This document shows, one piece after another, positions 1 to 5,405 of a stretch of DNA of 7,379 nt. Positions within the stretch are counted from its first letter, which is position 1, and every line of letters begins with the position of its first letter. Below the pieces are notes generated by a model. It ran no database searches, was not told the origin of the DNA, and saw only the letters and a program-made list of their open reading frames with translations. Position numbers and translations under genes: made by a program. The DNA comes from Terriglobia bacterium (GTDB lineage: Bacteria > Acidobacteriota > Terriglobia > UBA7540), in NCBI GenBank assembly GCA_030042795.1, contig JASHYZ010000024.1, positions 1 to 7,379 on the forward strand, written 5' to 3'.

Positions 1-1401
1 CCCGGCAACCTCGATGCGCGCTTGCTGCTGGCTCAGCTCGAACTCAAGCAGGCACAGTATTCGAGCGCGCTGCGGCAGTTCGAGCGCGTGCTTCAGCGGC
101 GTCCTACTGACCCGCAGGCCCTGATGGGCGCGGCACAGGCGCATTACTATACGGGCGAACTCGCGAAAGCCTATGCCGAGGCTAGTTCACTTGTCTCCCA
201 ACGGCCACAGAACTTTGACGCGCTGTTTCTCCTGGCCAGCATCGAACGCGCCCAAGGTCATCTGTATAAAGCACGCATGCTGCTGAATCGCGCCGAACGC
301 CTGTCACCCCACAACCCCGAGGCTGACGAACTCCGGGAAAAGCTGCGGGACCAATCCTTGACGGTGTTGCATACCACGGTAGGTTACGCGCGCGAACTCG
401 GCAGTCCAGGATACCCCGGCGCCGCGCCTTCGCCGATTGATGAGGACCTGCGGTCCACAACCTATGCCTCCACCCTCGACTTCACCGCGCTTCCCCGCAG
501 TAATTCGAGTCTTTCCTGGAATACGCTTCCTACTGAAAGCCCGATGGGGATCATCGCCGGCGCGGCAGCGCCCACAGAGTTTCTCTACCGCCAGACAACG
601 CGCTTGAATTCTTTGGTGACGCTGCGCGGCGGCATCGGCATCCAGCGCTTCGGGCCCGGAGTGCCCGTCGACCTGCCGAATAGCGCTGGCCCGCAGCCTG
701 GCGCCACCGCCACGCCGGTGGGATTCATCGGAGGGACGGTCGCCGTCAACTCGCACTTCGGCTTCGATCTCACCCACACGTGGGCAGGCATCACTTATAC
801 GCCGCTCGCCGTTCGTCTGGGTGTAGTTTCGAGCCGCACCGAAGGCGGCATCAACATCGGCTTCGACCCGCGCACCGATCTTCATTTCAGCTACTTCCGC
901 GAACATTTGACCACCCAGCCCTACGAGCAGCTCACCGGCCGCACCGATCCTGGCTCCAGCCAACCCGCCACGATCAATACCTTCGAGCAGGAGAGTGGCA
1001 GCGGCGGCGCCCTGGACTTCAATCGCCGCGTTATTGACCGCGAGCGCTTCGCCGTGGACGCCGGATACTCCATGACCCTGTTCGGTTACGACGGCCCCCG
1101 GCGCGGCGTCTATCTCGGATTCTTCACGCCCAATTTCTACGAGCGCGAGCTTTTCAATACGCGCTTCACGGGCCGCCTCACCAGCAGGTTCGGCTACGAT
1201 TTTTCGCAAGGCGTGGGCACGCAACAAGTGGGCTACCACCAGCCCGCGAAAGAGGCTCTGCTGCTGAACCCGGCCTTCACCTTCAAAGCCACCCGGTACC
1301 TCACCACCCGCATCGGCTATACATATTACGACTCCGCCCAGTCTTTTGGCGTCGTGCGCGGCAACGGCGTTCGCCTTGGAATTGATTACCGGCTGCCATA
1401 G
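1..1401 (+). CDS. TPR / outer-membrane beta-barrel export protein, BcsC C-terminal-like (5' truncated by window)
   Basis: The frame is open from base 1, so the true start lies upstream; 466 residues are visible. Residues about 6-107 are TPR-like helical repeats with alternating small and aromatic positions (LLLAQLELKQAQYSSAL, ALMGAAQAHYYTGELAKA, ALFLLASIERAQGHLYKA). From about residue 125 the sequence changes to Gly/aromatic-rich amphipathic strands typical of an outer-membrane barrel. The segment RRGVYLGFFTPNFYERELF followed by a GYDFSQGVG strand resembles the C-terminal domain of the cellulose synthase operon protein BcsC, which carries glucan chains through the periplasm (TPR scaffold) and across the outer membrane (barrel). 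The chain ends in a strand, GIDYRLP, without the usual final aromatic residue. The polymer exported is unknown because no synthase gene is visible. A generic TPR outer-membrane protein is the alternative. The coding frame is secure; the BcsC assignment is moderate. Confidence 0.8.
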   Translation, partial: PGNLDARLLLAQLELKQAQYSSALRQFERVLQRRPTDPQALMGAAQAHYYTGELAKAYAEASSLVSQRPQNFDALFLLASIERAQGHLYKARMLLNRAERLSPHNPEADELREKLRDQSLTVLHTTVGYARELGSPGYPGAAPSPIDEDLRSTTYASTLDFTALPRSNSSLSWNTLPTESPMGIIAGAAAPTEFLYRQTTRLNSLVTLRGGIGIQRFGPGVPVDLPNSAGPQPGATATPVGFIGGTVAVNSHFGFDLTHTWAGITYTPLAVRLGVVSSRTEGGINIGFDPRTDLHFSYFREHLTTQPYEQLTGRTDPGSSQPATINTFEQESGSGGALDFNRRVIDRERFAVDAGYSMTLFGYDGPRRGVYLGFFTPNFYERELFNTRFTGRLTSRFGYDFSQGVGTQQVGYHQPAKEALLLNPAFTFKATRYLTTRIGYTYYDSAQSFGVVRGNGVRLGIDYRLP

Positions 1402-1441
1402 CTTGTGAGGACTTCCTGTCATCGCGACAGCTCGTAGAGCA

Positions 1442-1489
1442 GGCGGGCTCTTAGAGTTTTTGTTAAAACTCGTGGAGATGAAGCCCGCC
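1442..1489. repeat. Compound hairpin downstream of the BcsC-like gene
   Basis: The outer arms GGCGGGCT (1442-1449) and AGCCCGCC (1482-1489) are perfect complements. Nested inside is GAGTTTT (1454-1460) / AAAACTC (1465-1471) with loop TGTT. Its position 40 bp after the stop codon would suit transcript-end processing or termination, but no T-run follows either stem. It may instead be another palindromic repeat: the preceding GTAGAGCAG resembles the GTAGCGCAG start of the REP-like family seen elsewhere in this window. Confidence 0.5.
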
Positions 1490-1641
1490 CTTCCACGTCC
1501 GATGTGTTACTAACGTCCACTTTCTTCTCGGGCCGCGAAGATTTTCGTCTTGTGCTTGAATGCAGCTTGCAAACTCTCCGTGACCTCTGTGGCCAAAAGC
1601 CTTCAACACTGAGGCCACAGAGCCTCCGTGAACTCCGTGTT

Positions 1642-1777
1642 AGAGGCTTCCCGGCACAGAGGTCATCGAGACCTTCGGTTTGGTTGCGGCCATAGGCCGC
1701 GCCAGGTTGAGAGCCTTCTAGGCACAGAGGTCGCCGAGGCCTTCGGTTTGGTTGCATCCAAAGATGGCGCCAGGAAC
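1642..1777. repeat. Two-copy tandem duplication, 68-bp period
   Basis: Bases 1642-1706 and 1710-1774 align without gaps over 65 positions with about 53 identities. The core, starting GGCACAGAGGTC and ending CTTCGGTTTGGTTGC, matches at 32 of 35 positions (1653-1687 against 1721-1755). Both copies end in GCGCCAGG. The divergence suggests an old duplication. No function is apparent. Confidence 0.75.
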
Positions 1778-1854
1778 CATTAATTTGGAAGTAAAATTAA
1801 ACTTGTTAGAATCGTCCTGTACAGATCGATGTGGTAAGAATGTAAAGGAAATAC

Positions 1855-1920
1855 GAGATTCCTCGTCGCCTTGGGCTCCTCGGAATGACAGTTTCGGCGA
1901 GTTTTTCAACGAACTGCTAA
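1855..1920 (-). repeat. Dispersed palindromic repeat, copy 1 (end overlaps the dinB stop)
   Basis: Read on the minus strand it begins TTAGCAG at 1920, continues through GAAAAACTC and GTCATTCCGAGG, and ends near GAGGAATCTC at 1855. The first 32 bases align with the start of the copy at 2538 with about 23 identities, and TCATTC.GAG then matches in both. Arms ATTCC/GGAAT (1858-1862 and 1882-1886) form a short stem. From memory, the GTCATTCCGAGG...GAGGAATCTC form is widespread in environmental genomes including Acidobacteriota; this was not checked by search. The terminal TTAGCAG supplies the TAG stop of the dinB-like gene. Confidence 0.6.
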
Positions 1921-2423
1921 GCTGCCTTCATCAGCTTCTTGAGGAGTTGAATCTGCCCTGCATGATACGCGTCATGCATGGCGATTCCTGCGATCATGTG
2001 CCTTGGGGTCTGCCGGCTGCCGGCAGAAGATCGGTCAAGGGCAGCGGGATCAATCTTGAGGACGGCTTCGCGCAGCTCCCGGTGCGAGCGGCTCAGTAGA
2101 GCCAAATCGCGACGCCACATCTTGTTCCTTGCCACTTCCGTACCGAAGGCCGCTGTGGCGAGCGGCCGCGCGAACCAGTTGCTCCCCTTTTCGGCGAAGC
2201 GGCCGGGCTTTTCTCCAAGCAACCGGCGCCGCACGGCGTACTTCCAATACGCCGCGTGCACGGCGATTTCCCAGATGTTGTGACGTCCGCGACCGGGACG
2301 GCGCGCGGCCTGCCCAGCCGTAACTCCCCGCAAAGCGCCACGAAGGCAAGGGCCATGCCAGGCTGGTCCGAAGTGAGCTTCGTCGATAAGGATGAGCAGC
2401 CGCTTGATGTCGCCATCAGCCAT
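1917..2423 (-). CDS. DinB-family (YfiT/DinB fold) metal-binding protein
   Basis: This 168-residue protein has the size and pattern of the DinB superfamily, a four-helix bundle that holds a divalent metal with three histidines; members include thiol-dependent S-transferases and stress-induced proteins. The N-terminal segment AWHGPCLRGALRGVTAGQAA, then HNIWEIAVHAAYW, and the C-terminal HDAYHAGQI are family hallmarks. Likely metal ligands are His56, His150 and His154. I chose the ATG at 2423 because AGGAAGG lies 4 nt upstream and the family-like sequence starts there; the frame stays open further upstream but has neither. A TACAAT box at 2451-2446 could give a leader of about 15 nt. It stands alone, convergent with the upstream barrel gene and divergent from glpF. 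Its stop codon lies inside a dispersed repeat end. The substrate is unknown. Confidence 0.88.
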   Translation of the reverse strand: MADGDIKRLLILIDEAHFGPAWHGPCLRGALRGVTAGQAARRPGRGRHNIWEIAVHAAYWKYAVRRRLLGEKPGRFAEKGSNWFARPLATAAFGTEVARNKMWRRDLALLSRSHRELREAVLKIDPAALDRSSAGSRQTPRHMIAGIAMHDAYHAGQIQLLKKLMKAA

Positions 2424-2445
2424 TGAACCTTCCTTTCCCGTCAAG

Positions 2446-2451
2446 ATTGTA
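2446..2451 (-). promoter_or_regulatory. Candidate -10 box for the dinB-like gene
   Basis: TACAAT on the minus strand differs from TATAAT at one position and lies about 22 nt before the dinB-like start. No good -35 box is found at 16-18 nt; TTGCCG lies 20 nt upstream. Placement supports it, sequence only partly. Confidence 0.35.
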
Positions 2452-2484
2452 GCGTAGCATCTCCTTGCAAACGGCAAGTCAGGC

Positions 2485-2490
2485 TATAAT
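2485..2490 (+). promoter_or_regulatory. Candidate -10 box firing toward glpF
   Basis: A perfect TATAAT lies on the plus strand in the divergent spacer. The nearest -35-like word, TTGCAA (2465-2470), is only 14 nt upstream, so a standard sigma-70 promoter is not convincing. If used, the transcript would carry the whole nested-hairpin repeat (2538-2676) as the 5' leader of glpF. Confidence 0.35.
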
Positions 2491-2537
2491 TCTTGCCCGC
2501 GCGCTGGTTGCTAGACTGACGCCAAGGATGCTTTAGT

Positions 2538-2676
2538 TTAGCAGGCTGCGGAAAAACGCTCCGGAGCTGGGTCATTCTGAGCCCGTTCGATGCTCCGCTG
2601 CCTTCGACGGGGCTCAGGGCAGTCTGAGCAAGGTCGAAGCCTCAAAATGACCAGTTGGATGTTTTTTCCCAACCTG
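2538..2676 (+). repeat. MITE-like nested palindromic repeat, copy 2 (upstream of glpF)
   Basis: About 139 bp built as nested inverted repeats. The outer arms at 2542-2557 and 2661-2676 pair at 13 of 16 positions (GGAAAAAC against GTTTTTTCC at the core). The middle arms GGTCATTCTGAG (2570-2581) and CTCAAAATGACC (2641-2652) pair at 11 of 12. The inner arms CTTCGAC/GTCGAAG (2602-2608 and 2633-2639) and GCTCAG/CTGAGC (2612-2617 and 2624-2629) are perfect. No coding capacity is seen, consistent with a non-autonomous element mobilised in trans. It ends 8 bp before the glpF ribosome-binding site. Confidence 0.75.
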
Positions 2677-2694
2677 TTGGGTTAGGAGGTGGGC

Positions 2695-3411
2695 ATGAAC
2701 GCGTTCGTAGCAGAACTGGTGGGAACCGCGCTGCTGATTCTTCTTGGTGATGGTGTAGTAGCGGCTGTCGTGCTCAACAAGTCGAAGGCGCAAGGCGCAG
2801 GCTGGATTGTCATCACTACAGGATGGGCCCTGGCGGTCGCCATGCCAGTGTATGCGATAGGGCGCGTTAGCGGCGCGCACATCAATCCAGCCGTGACCTT
2901 CGGCCTGGCGGTTGTCGGCCGCTTTCCATGGAGCCAGGTGCCGGCGTATCTGCTAGCTCAGTTCCTGGGCGCGTTTCTGGGCGCCGTGCTGGTGTGGCTG
3001 GCCTATCTGGCCCATTGGCGTGAGACGCCCGACGCGTCACTTAAGCTGGTTACATTCTGCACGGCGCCGGCGGTTCGGCGTGCGCCCGCCAACTTCATCA
3101 GCGAGGCCATCGGGACTTTTGTGCTGCTGTTCGGCGTGCTCGCACTGGGATCCTACAAACCGGCCAACGACTCCGGCCTCACTCCGCTGCTGGTAGGCTG
3201 GCTGGTGTGGTCCATCGGACTCTCACTTGGAGGCCCCACGGGATATGCCATCAACCCAGCGCGCGACTTGGGGCCGCGCCTGGCTCACGCATTGCTGCCG
3301 ATTCCCGGCAAGGGGGGCTCAGACTGGGAATACGCCTGGGTTCCGGTGTTAGGTCCGCTCGCGGGGGGGGCAATCGGCGCTTTGACCTACGTGTGGATCT
3401 TCAAGTCATAA
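2695..3411 (+). CDS. glpF: Aquaglyceroporin / glycerol facilitator (MIP family)
   Basis: This 238-residue inner-membrane channel of the major intrinsic protein family has six hydrophobic spans and two half-helices carrying the NPA boxes: SGAHINPAVT (NPA 64-66) and GYAINPARDLGPR (NPA 187-189). Asp191 after Arg190 is the glycerol-facilitator mark; strict water channels usually have Ser. By alignment with E. coli GlpF (W48, G191, F200, R206) the selectivity filter is W44, G175, Y184 and R190, a wide pore for glycerol or other small uncharged solutes. The C-terminal block LPIPGKGGSDWEYAWVPVLG is typical of GlpF. The ATG at 2695 sits 5 nt after AGGAGG (2684-2689); the in-frame GTG at 2689 overlaps that site and is rejected. 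No glycerol kinase is adjacent. A run of eight Gs (3363-3370) lies near the 3' end, and the frame is conserved across it. Confidence 0.95.
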   Translation: MNAFVAELVGTALLILLGDGVVAAVVLNKSKAQGAGWIVITTGWALAVAMPVYAIGRVSGAHINPAVTFGLAVVGRFPWSQVPAYLLAQFLGAFLGAVLVWLAYLAHWRETPDASLKLVTFCTAPAVRRAPANFISEAIGTFVLLFGVLALGSYKPANDSGLTPLLVGWLVWSIGLSLGGPTGYAINPARDLGPRLAHALLPIPGKGGSDWEYAWVPVLGPLAGGAIGALTYVWIFKS

Positions 3412-3420
3412 CCGAAGATC
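3396..3420. repeat. Hairpin spanning the glpF stop codon
   Basis: GATCTTC (3396-3402) and GAAGATC (3414-3420) are perfect 7-bp arms around an 11-nt loop that contains the TAA stop. No T-run follows, so it is not a standard intrinsic terminator. It could protect the 3' end or be chance. Confidence 0.4.
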
Positions 3421-3421
3421 A

Positions 3422-3802
3422 TTGCAGTCCGTAGCGGCGGTCTCTGACTGCTCCCTGGAGCTTGTTGGAGAGCACGGGCGGCGTTTGTTGTCCTCGCCAT
3501 TCTGGCCCTATGATGTTTACGGGAATCTCGGTTACCGCAAACTTCCCGAGGGCACCGGCTACGTTTTTGGATGGCGGCCACGGCGGCTTTTCGGAAGGAG
3601 CGGCCGCCCGCCGCCGATTGGTCGAGGCGGCTTGTCTCTCCCGAGCTTAGGCTTGCGGTTGGTGCCGACCTTGAGGAACAATCCACCTGACGTGCCGTGC
3701 TACGAGAAGGCGAAAGAGAGGCTGACGTTTAAAATCGCCCTCGCTGCCCTCGTTATCTCAATTGTGGCGTGCTTGGCTTCGGTCGTCAGATTGTTCATCT
3801 AG
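3422..3802 (+). CDS. Hypothetical small protein with C-terminal membrane segment (doubtful)
   Basis: This frame is open for 126 codons from a TTG 11 nt after the glpF stop, with no clear ribosome-binding site. The first two thirds (Arg/Pro/Gly-rich) do not look like a folded protein and may be non-coding. The last part looks more genuine: a charged stretch YEKAKERL followed by a hydrophobic span FKIALAALVISIVACLASVV ending in RLFI, like a tail-anchored or small single-pass membrane protein. GTG codons at 3662 or 3692 could start a shorter version of about 36-46 residues. I recognise no family. It may be a decayed remnant. Confidence 0.25.
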   Translation: MQSVAAVSDCSLELVGEHGRRLLSSPFWPYDVYGNLGYRKLPEGTGYVFGWRPRRLFGRSGRPPPIGRGGLSLPSLGLRLVPTLRNNPPDVPCYEKAKERLTFKIALAALVISIVACLASVVRLFI

Positions 3803-4089
3803 GGTTCCTCAGCATCAGTTTTCTAATCTCCAACATGCTCTTAGGCTAGGTTGCTGGTGGTTTGCTAGCCCTTGCAAACAGCGGCTGAAACCGAGCACAC
3901 GGCAAGGTCAAGCAAAGCCATCTAACCAGGCGTCTGCTACAGTTTCCGCTACACCCCCTACCCCCCCAAGTTCCAAACCCGTTCTGGGGCTCGGGCCGAC
4001 GCTGGGCCGCGCGCGGCGACAATGCCTGGTTCGGTTTTTTCAGGTCGCATGGCACCGGAAACCATGCTGCTGCTTGCCGGGCTCAAACG
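3803..4089. other. Spacer without a recognisable gene
   Basis: This is the spacer between the possible small membrane protein (+) and the PEP-CTERM gene (-). It has C-runs around 3950-3970 and a 6-bp hairpin GCATGG/CCATGC (4047-4052 and 4062-4067) just past the PEP-CTERM stop; the sequence after it on the minus strand is an A-run, not a T-run, so it is not a convincing terminator. The plus-strand ORF through here is Cys/Arg/Pro-rich and runs antisense into the PEP-CTERM gene, so I do not call it. Confidence 0.5.
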
Positions 4090-4776
4090 CTAGTATTTTG
4101 CCCGCCACCGCTTCCTCAGCGCGGCTAACGCAAGCACCAACGTCCCGGTCCCAGCCAGCAGGAGCACTGAAGGTTCAGGTGTTGCTGTGGTTGTTACGGC
4201 CGTAAAGGTTTCGCTGCCGAGACTAGTCAGTGTGAAACTCCCAAAGCTAGTTGTAACCGGATCCGGAAAGTTGACGCCTGGGCTTGTGAACGTCAACAAC
4301 AACGGCCCGATTGCCGACTGCAGACTGTAACTCAAGAGCGACGCATTGTAGCCAAACGTGAAGAAAAAGTAACTGCTTGGACTGAGCTGTTCCGTAAACA
4401 ACAAGGAAGAGGCGCTTGGATTAGGCGGATAGATATAGTTGTAAACCCCAAGGCCATTTAGCCAAGTCCCCGTCACCCCGTCAACACTAACAGTACCTCC
4501 GGTGGGACCAGACACCCATGGCGTGAAATAGAACGTACCGCCGGGCGGATTCGATCCCGAGGTCTGGATGAGGTTTGTCTCCGTCACGACGCTGAAGCTG
4601 TATGGCGCATTAGAGAACGGCACCGAGACGCCGTTGTCGACCAAAGTGCCCGACGCAGTCCCTTGCAACGTGAACGTGATGATGGCGTCTGCACTCGCGG
4701 ATGGTGCCGTTACAGCAAGCAAAAAGACAGCAACAAGAACAAGAAGAAACGCGAAACGTTGTCGAAAAATACGCAT
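4090..4776 (-). CDS. Secreted PEP-CTERM sorting-domain protein
   Basis: This 228-residue exported protein has a basic N-terminus (MRIFRQRF), a hydrophobic core (about 9-23) and a likely signal-peptidase site after SASA (residue 29). The mature part is Ser/Thr/Gly/Pro-rich, cysteine-free and beta-like. The C-terminus is a textbook PEP-CTERM tail: TPEPSVLLLAGTG (PEP at 200-202), a hydrophobic span, and a basic end RKRWRAKY. In this system exosortase cleaves at the PEP motif and the protein goes to the surface or the exopolysaccharide matrix. No exosortase is in the window. The ATG at 4776 has AAGGAGG 8 nt upstream. An overlapping short upstream frame starting at 4814 also has a strong ribosome-binding site and could affect translation. 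The mature domain is not recognised. Confidence 0.92.
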   Translation of the reverse strand: MRIFRQRFAFLLVLVAVFLLAVTAPSASADAIITFTLQGTASGTLVDNGVSVPFSNAPYSFSVVTETNLIQTSGSNPPGGTFYFTPWVSGPTGGTVSVDGVTGTWLNGLGVYNYIYPPNPSASSLLFTEQLSPSSYFFFTFGYNASLLSYSLQSAIGPLLLTFTSPGVNFPDPVTTSFGSFTLTSLGSETFTAVTTTATPEPSVLLLAGTGTLVLALAALRKRWRAKY

Positions 4777-4814
4777 GACCTTTTCCTCCTTATCGCGAAT
4801 GGGTGATCTTGCAT
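4710..4814 (-). CDS. Possible 34-aa upstream ORF overlapping the PEP-CTERM start
   Basis: On the minus strand, GGAGGAAGG (4829-4821) lies 6 nt before an ATG at 4814. The frame encodes MQDHPFAIRRKRSC followed by a Phe/Leu-rich stretch and stops at 4710, running out of frame through the PEP-CTERM start at 4776. The ribosome-binding site is as strong as that of the main gene. It could be a leader peptide that tunes translation, or an accident of the purine-rich leader. The hydrophobic part largely comes from reading the signal-peptide codons in another frame, so coding value is doubtful. Confidence 0.25.
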   Translation of the reverse strand: MQDHPFAIRRKRSCVFFDNVSRFFLFLLLSFCLL

Positions 4815-4852
4815 GGCGAACCTTCCTCCACGGGTTGCCGTCGTATGGCTGA

Positions 4853-5151
4853 ATAATACCGGAACCGGAAAAATAAAGCTAGTATCGCGATGATCTTCTA
4901 ATACATAGTTGTATAATAAAGTGTCGATAAACTCCAGTCATGCGGGTACGACCGGCTTGGAGCAAGGTAGCGCGGGCCCCCGCTGTTGGGTCCGTGGTAT
5001 TTGCGCGTGGCGTCAGCGAAAGCCGCAGACGCAAAGGCGGGTCTGCGCTACTTGACTCGATTAACCCAGGCGCCGCGTAGCCCATTTACAGACAATCTGC
5101 CGACTTATAGCTAGGCTAGATTAAGACGGCTAAGTACCAAGCCTAGATGAC
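4853..5151. other. Upstream half of the PEP-CTERM / folP divergent spacer
   Basis: No gene is seen. An AT-rich patch (4870-4925) could hold the PEP-CTERM promoter on the minus strand (TATTAT/TATACA words near 4915), but no matching -35 box is found. Next comes the REP-like element at 4964-5054. After it, CTAGGC/GCCTAG (5111-5116 and 5141-5146) forms an inverted pair just upstream of the TTGACA at 5152 and could be an operator for that promoter. Confidence 0.4.
4964..5054 (-). repeat. REP-like palindromic element, intergenic copy
   Basis: About 91 bp. Terminal arms GTAGCGC (4967-4973) and GCGCTAC (5045-5051) are perfect complements. An inner hairpin CGCAGAC/GTCTGCG (5024-5030 and 5041-5047) sits at one end. 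Read on the minus strand it starts TAGCGCAGACC, then GTCTGCGGCTTT, then CCACGC, and the same ordered blocks occur in the folP insert at 6385-6436. The two copies are similar in length (about 91 and 88 bp). Confidence 0.7.
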
Positions 5152-5180
5152 TTGACAATGGCCCACAACGATGTTAAGCT
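5152..5180 (+). promoter_or_regulatory. Sigma-70-like promoter with extended -10
   Basis: A perfect TTGACA (5152-5157) is followed after 17 nt by TAAGCT (5175-5180). TAAGCT keeps the three most conserved -10 positions (T, A and final T) and is preceded by TG one base away, the extended -10 pattern. Transcription would start near 5187, about 24 nt before the ATG at 5211. It could also serve folP at a distance, across the repeat region. Confidence 0.5.
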
Positions 5181-5210
5181 CCGGCGCATCTGGTTGGCGA
5201 GGTGTGCGCC

Positions 5211-5405
5211 ATGCTCCTCATCGTCGAATTCTTACCCACGCCCGAAACAAGGCAGTGCCTACCACTCAGGGTATGTCAGGGCACGACCGAAACTGAGGTC
5301 AGATTTCAGAATGGCAAATTTCAGATCAAAGGATTAGGAAAACCTAAGACTGGGGCAGCAAAATCTCAAAAGCCAACGTCACGAACGAAGCCAAGAAGTT
5401 GTTGA
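5211..5405 (+). CDS. Possible small basic protein (64 aa), unknown function
   Basis: This small ORF has proper expression signals: the promoter at 5152-5180, then GAGGTG 6 nt before the ATG at 5211. The product begins MLLIVEFLPTPETRQ and ends in a Lys/Pro/Thr/Arg-rich tail (GLGKPKTGAAKSQKPT, then SRTKPRSC) that resembles unstructured nucleic-acid-binding tails. No family is recognised. The AAGCCA words encoding Lys-Pro at residues 54-55 and 60-61 belong to the AAGCCAA repeat that continues past the stop, so the 3' end of the gene seems to be part of that repeat. An untranslated RNA is the main alternative. Composition is lower in GC than the neighbouring genes. Confidence 0.35.
   Translation: MLLIVEFLPTPETRQCLPLRVCQGTTETEVRFQNGKFQIKGLGKPKTGAAKSQKPTSRTKPRSC

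Larger units (their letters stand above)
1402..1916. other. Gene-free spacer between convergent genes, rich in small repeats
   Basis: No convincing reading frame is seen on either strand; the short ORFs here are compositional. The stretch holds a compound hairpin (1442-1489), an inverted pair CTCTGTGGCC/GGCCACAGAG (1585-1594 and 1613-1622), two variants of a 16-base phrase CTCCGTGA..TC.GTG (1576-1591 and 1624-1639), a 68-bp tandem duplication (1642-1777), an AT-rich palindrome TTAATTT/AAATTAA (1780-1786 and 1794-1800), and a dispersed repeat end (1855-1920). It separates two genes that point toward each other. I see no intrinsic terminator with a clear T-run. Confidence 0.6.

Noticed and set aside
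304..1422. 372-codon open frame on the minus strand opposite the BcsC-like gene
   Set aside because: It is a shadow: the plus-strand frame gives TPR and barrel patterns, while this product is Ala/Gly/Arg/Glu-rich without motifs and is explained by high GC.
2424..2477. Upstream extension of the dinB-like gene to a start at 2477
   Set aside because: The added 18 residues do not match the family, there is no ribosome-binding site before that start, and it would overlap the likely promoter. ATG 2423 has AGGAAGG.
2689..2691. GTG start for glpF two codons upstream
   Set aside because: The GTG overlaps the AGGAGG ribosome-binding site that serves ATG 2695.
4049..4093. Short plus-strand frame reading MAPETMLLLAGLKR then stop, resembling a shrunken PEP-CTERM tail
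   Set aside because: The hydrophobic part is far too short for a sorting helix and no gene runs into it; most likely chance next to the real PEP-CTERM gene.
3762..4205. 147-codon plus-strand ORF
   Set aside because: It overlaps the PEP-CTERM gene in antisense, is Cys/Arg/Pro-rich, and has no ribosome-binding site or recognisable domain.
5021..5054. GACGCAAAGGC, similar to the GACGCAAAGCC core of the cyclic di-GMP-I (GEMM) riboswitch
   Set aside because: The other conserved parts (GGGCAAACC strand, tetraloop receptor) are missing, and the bases are better explained as the REP-like palindrome shared with folP.
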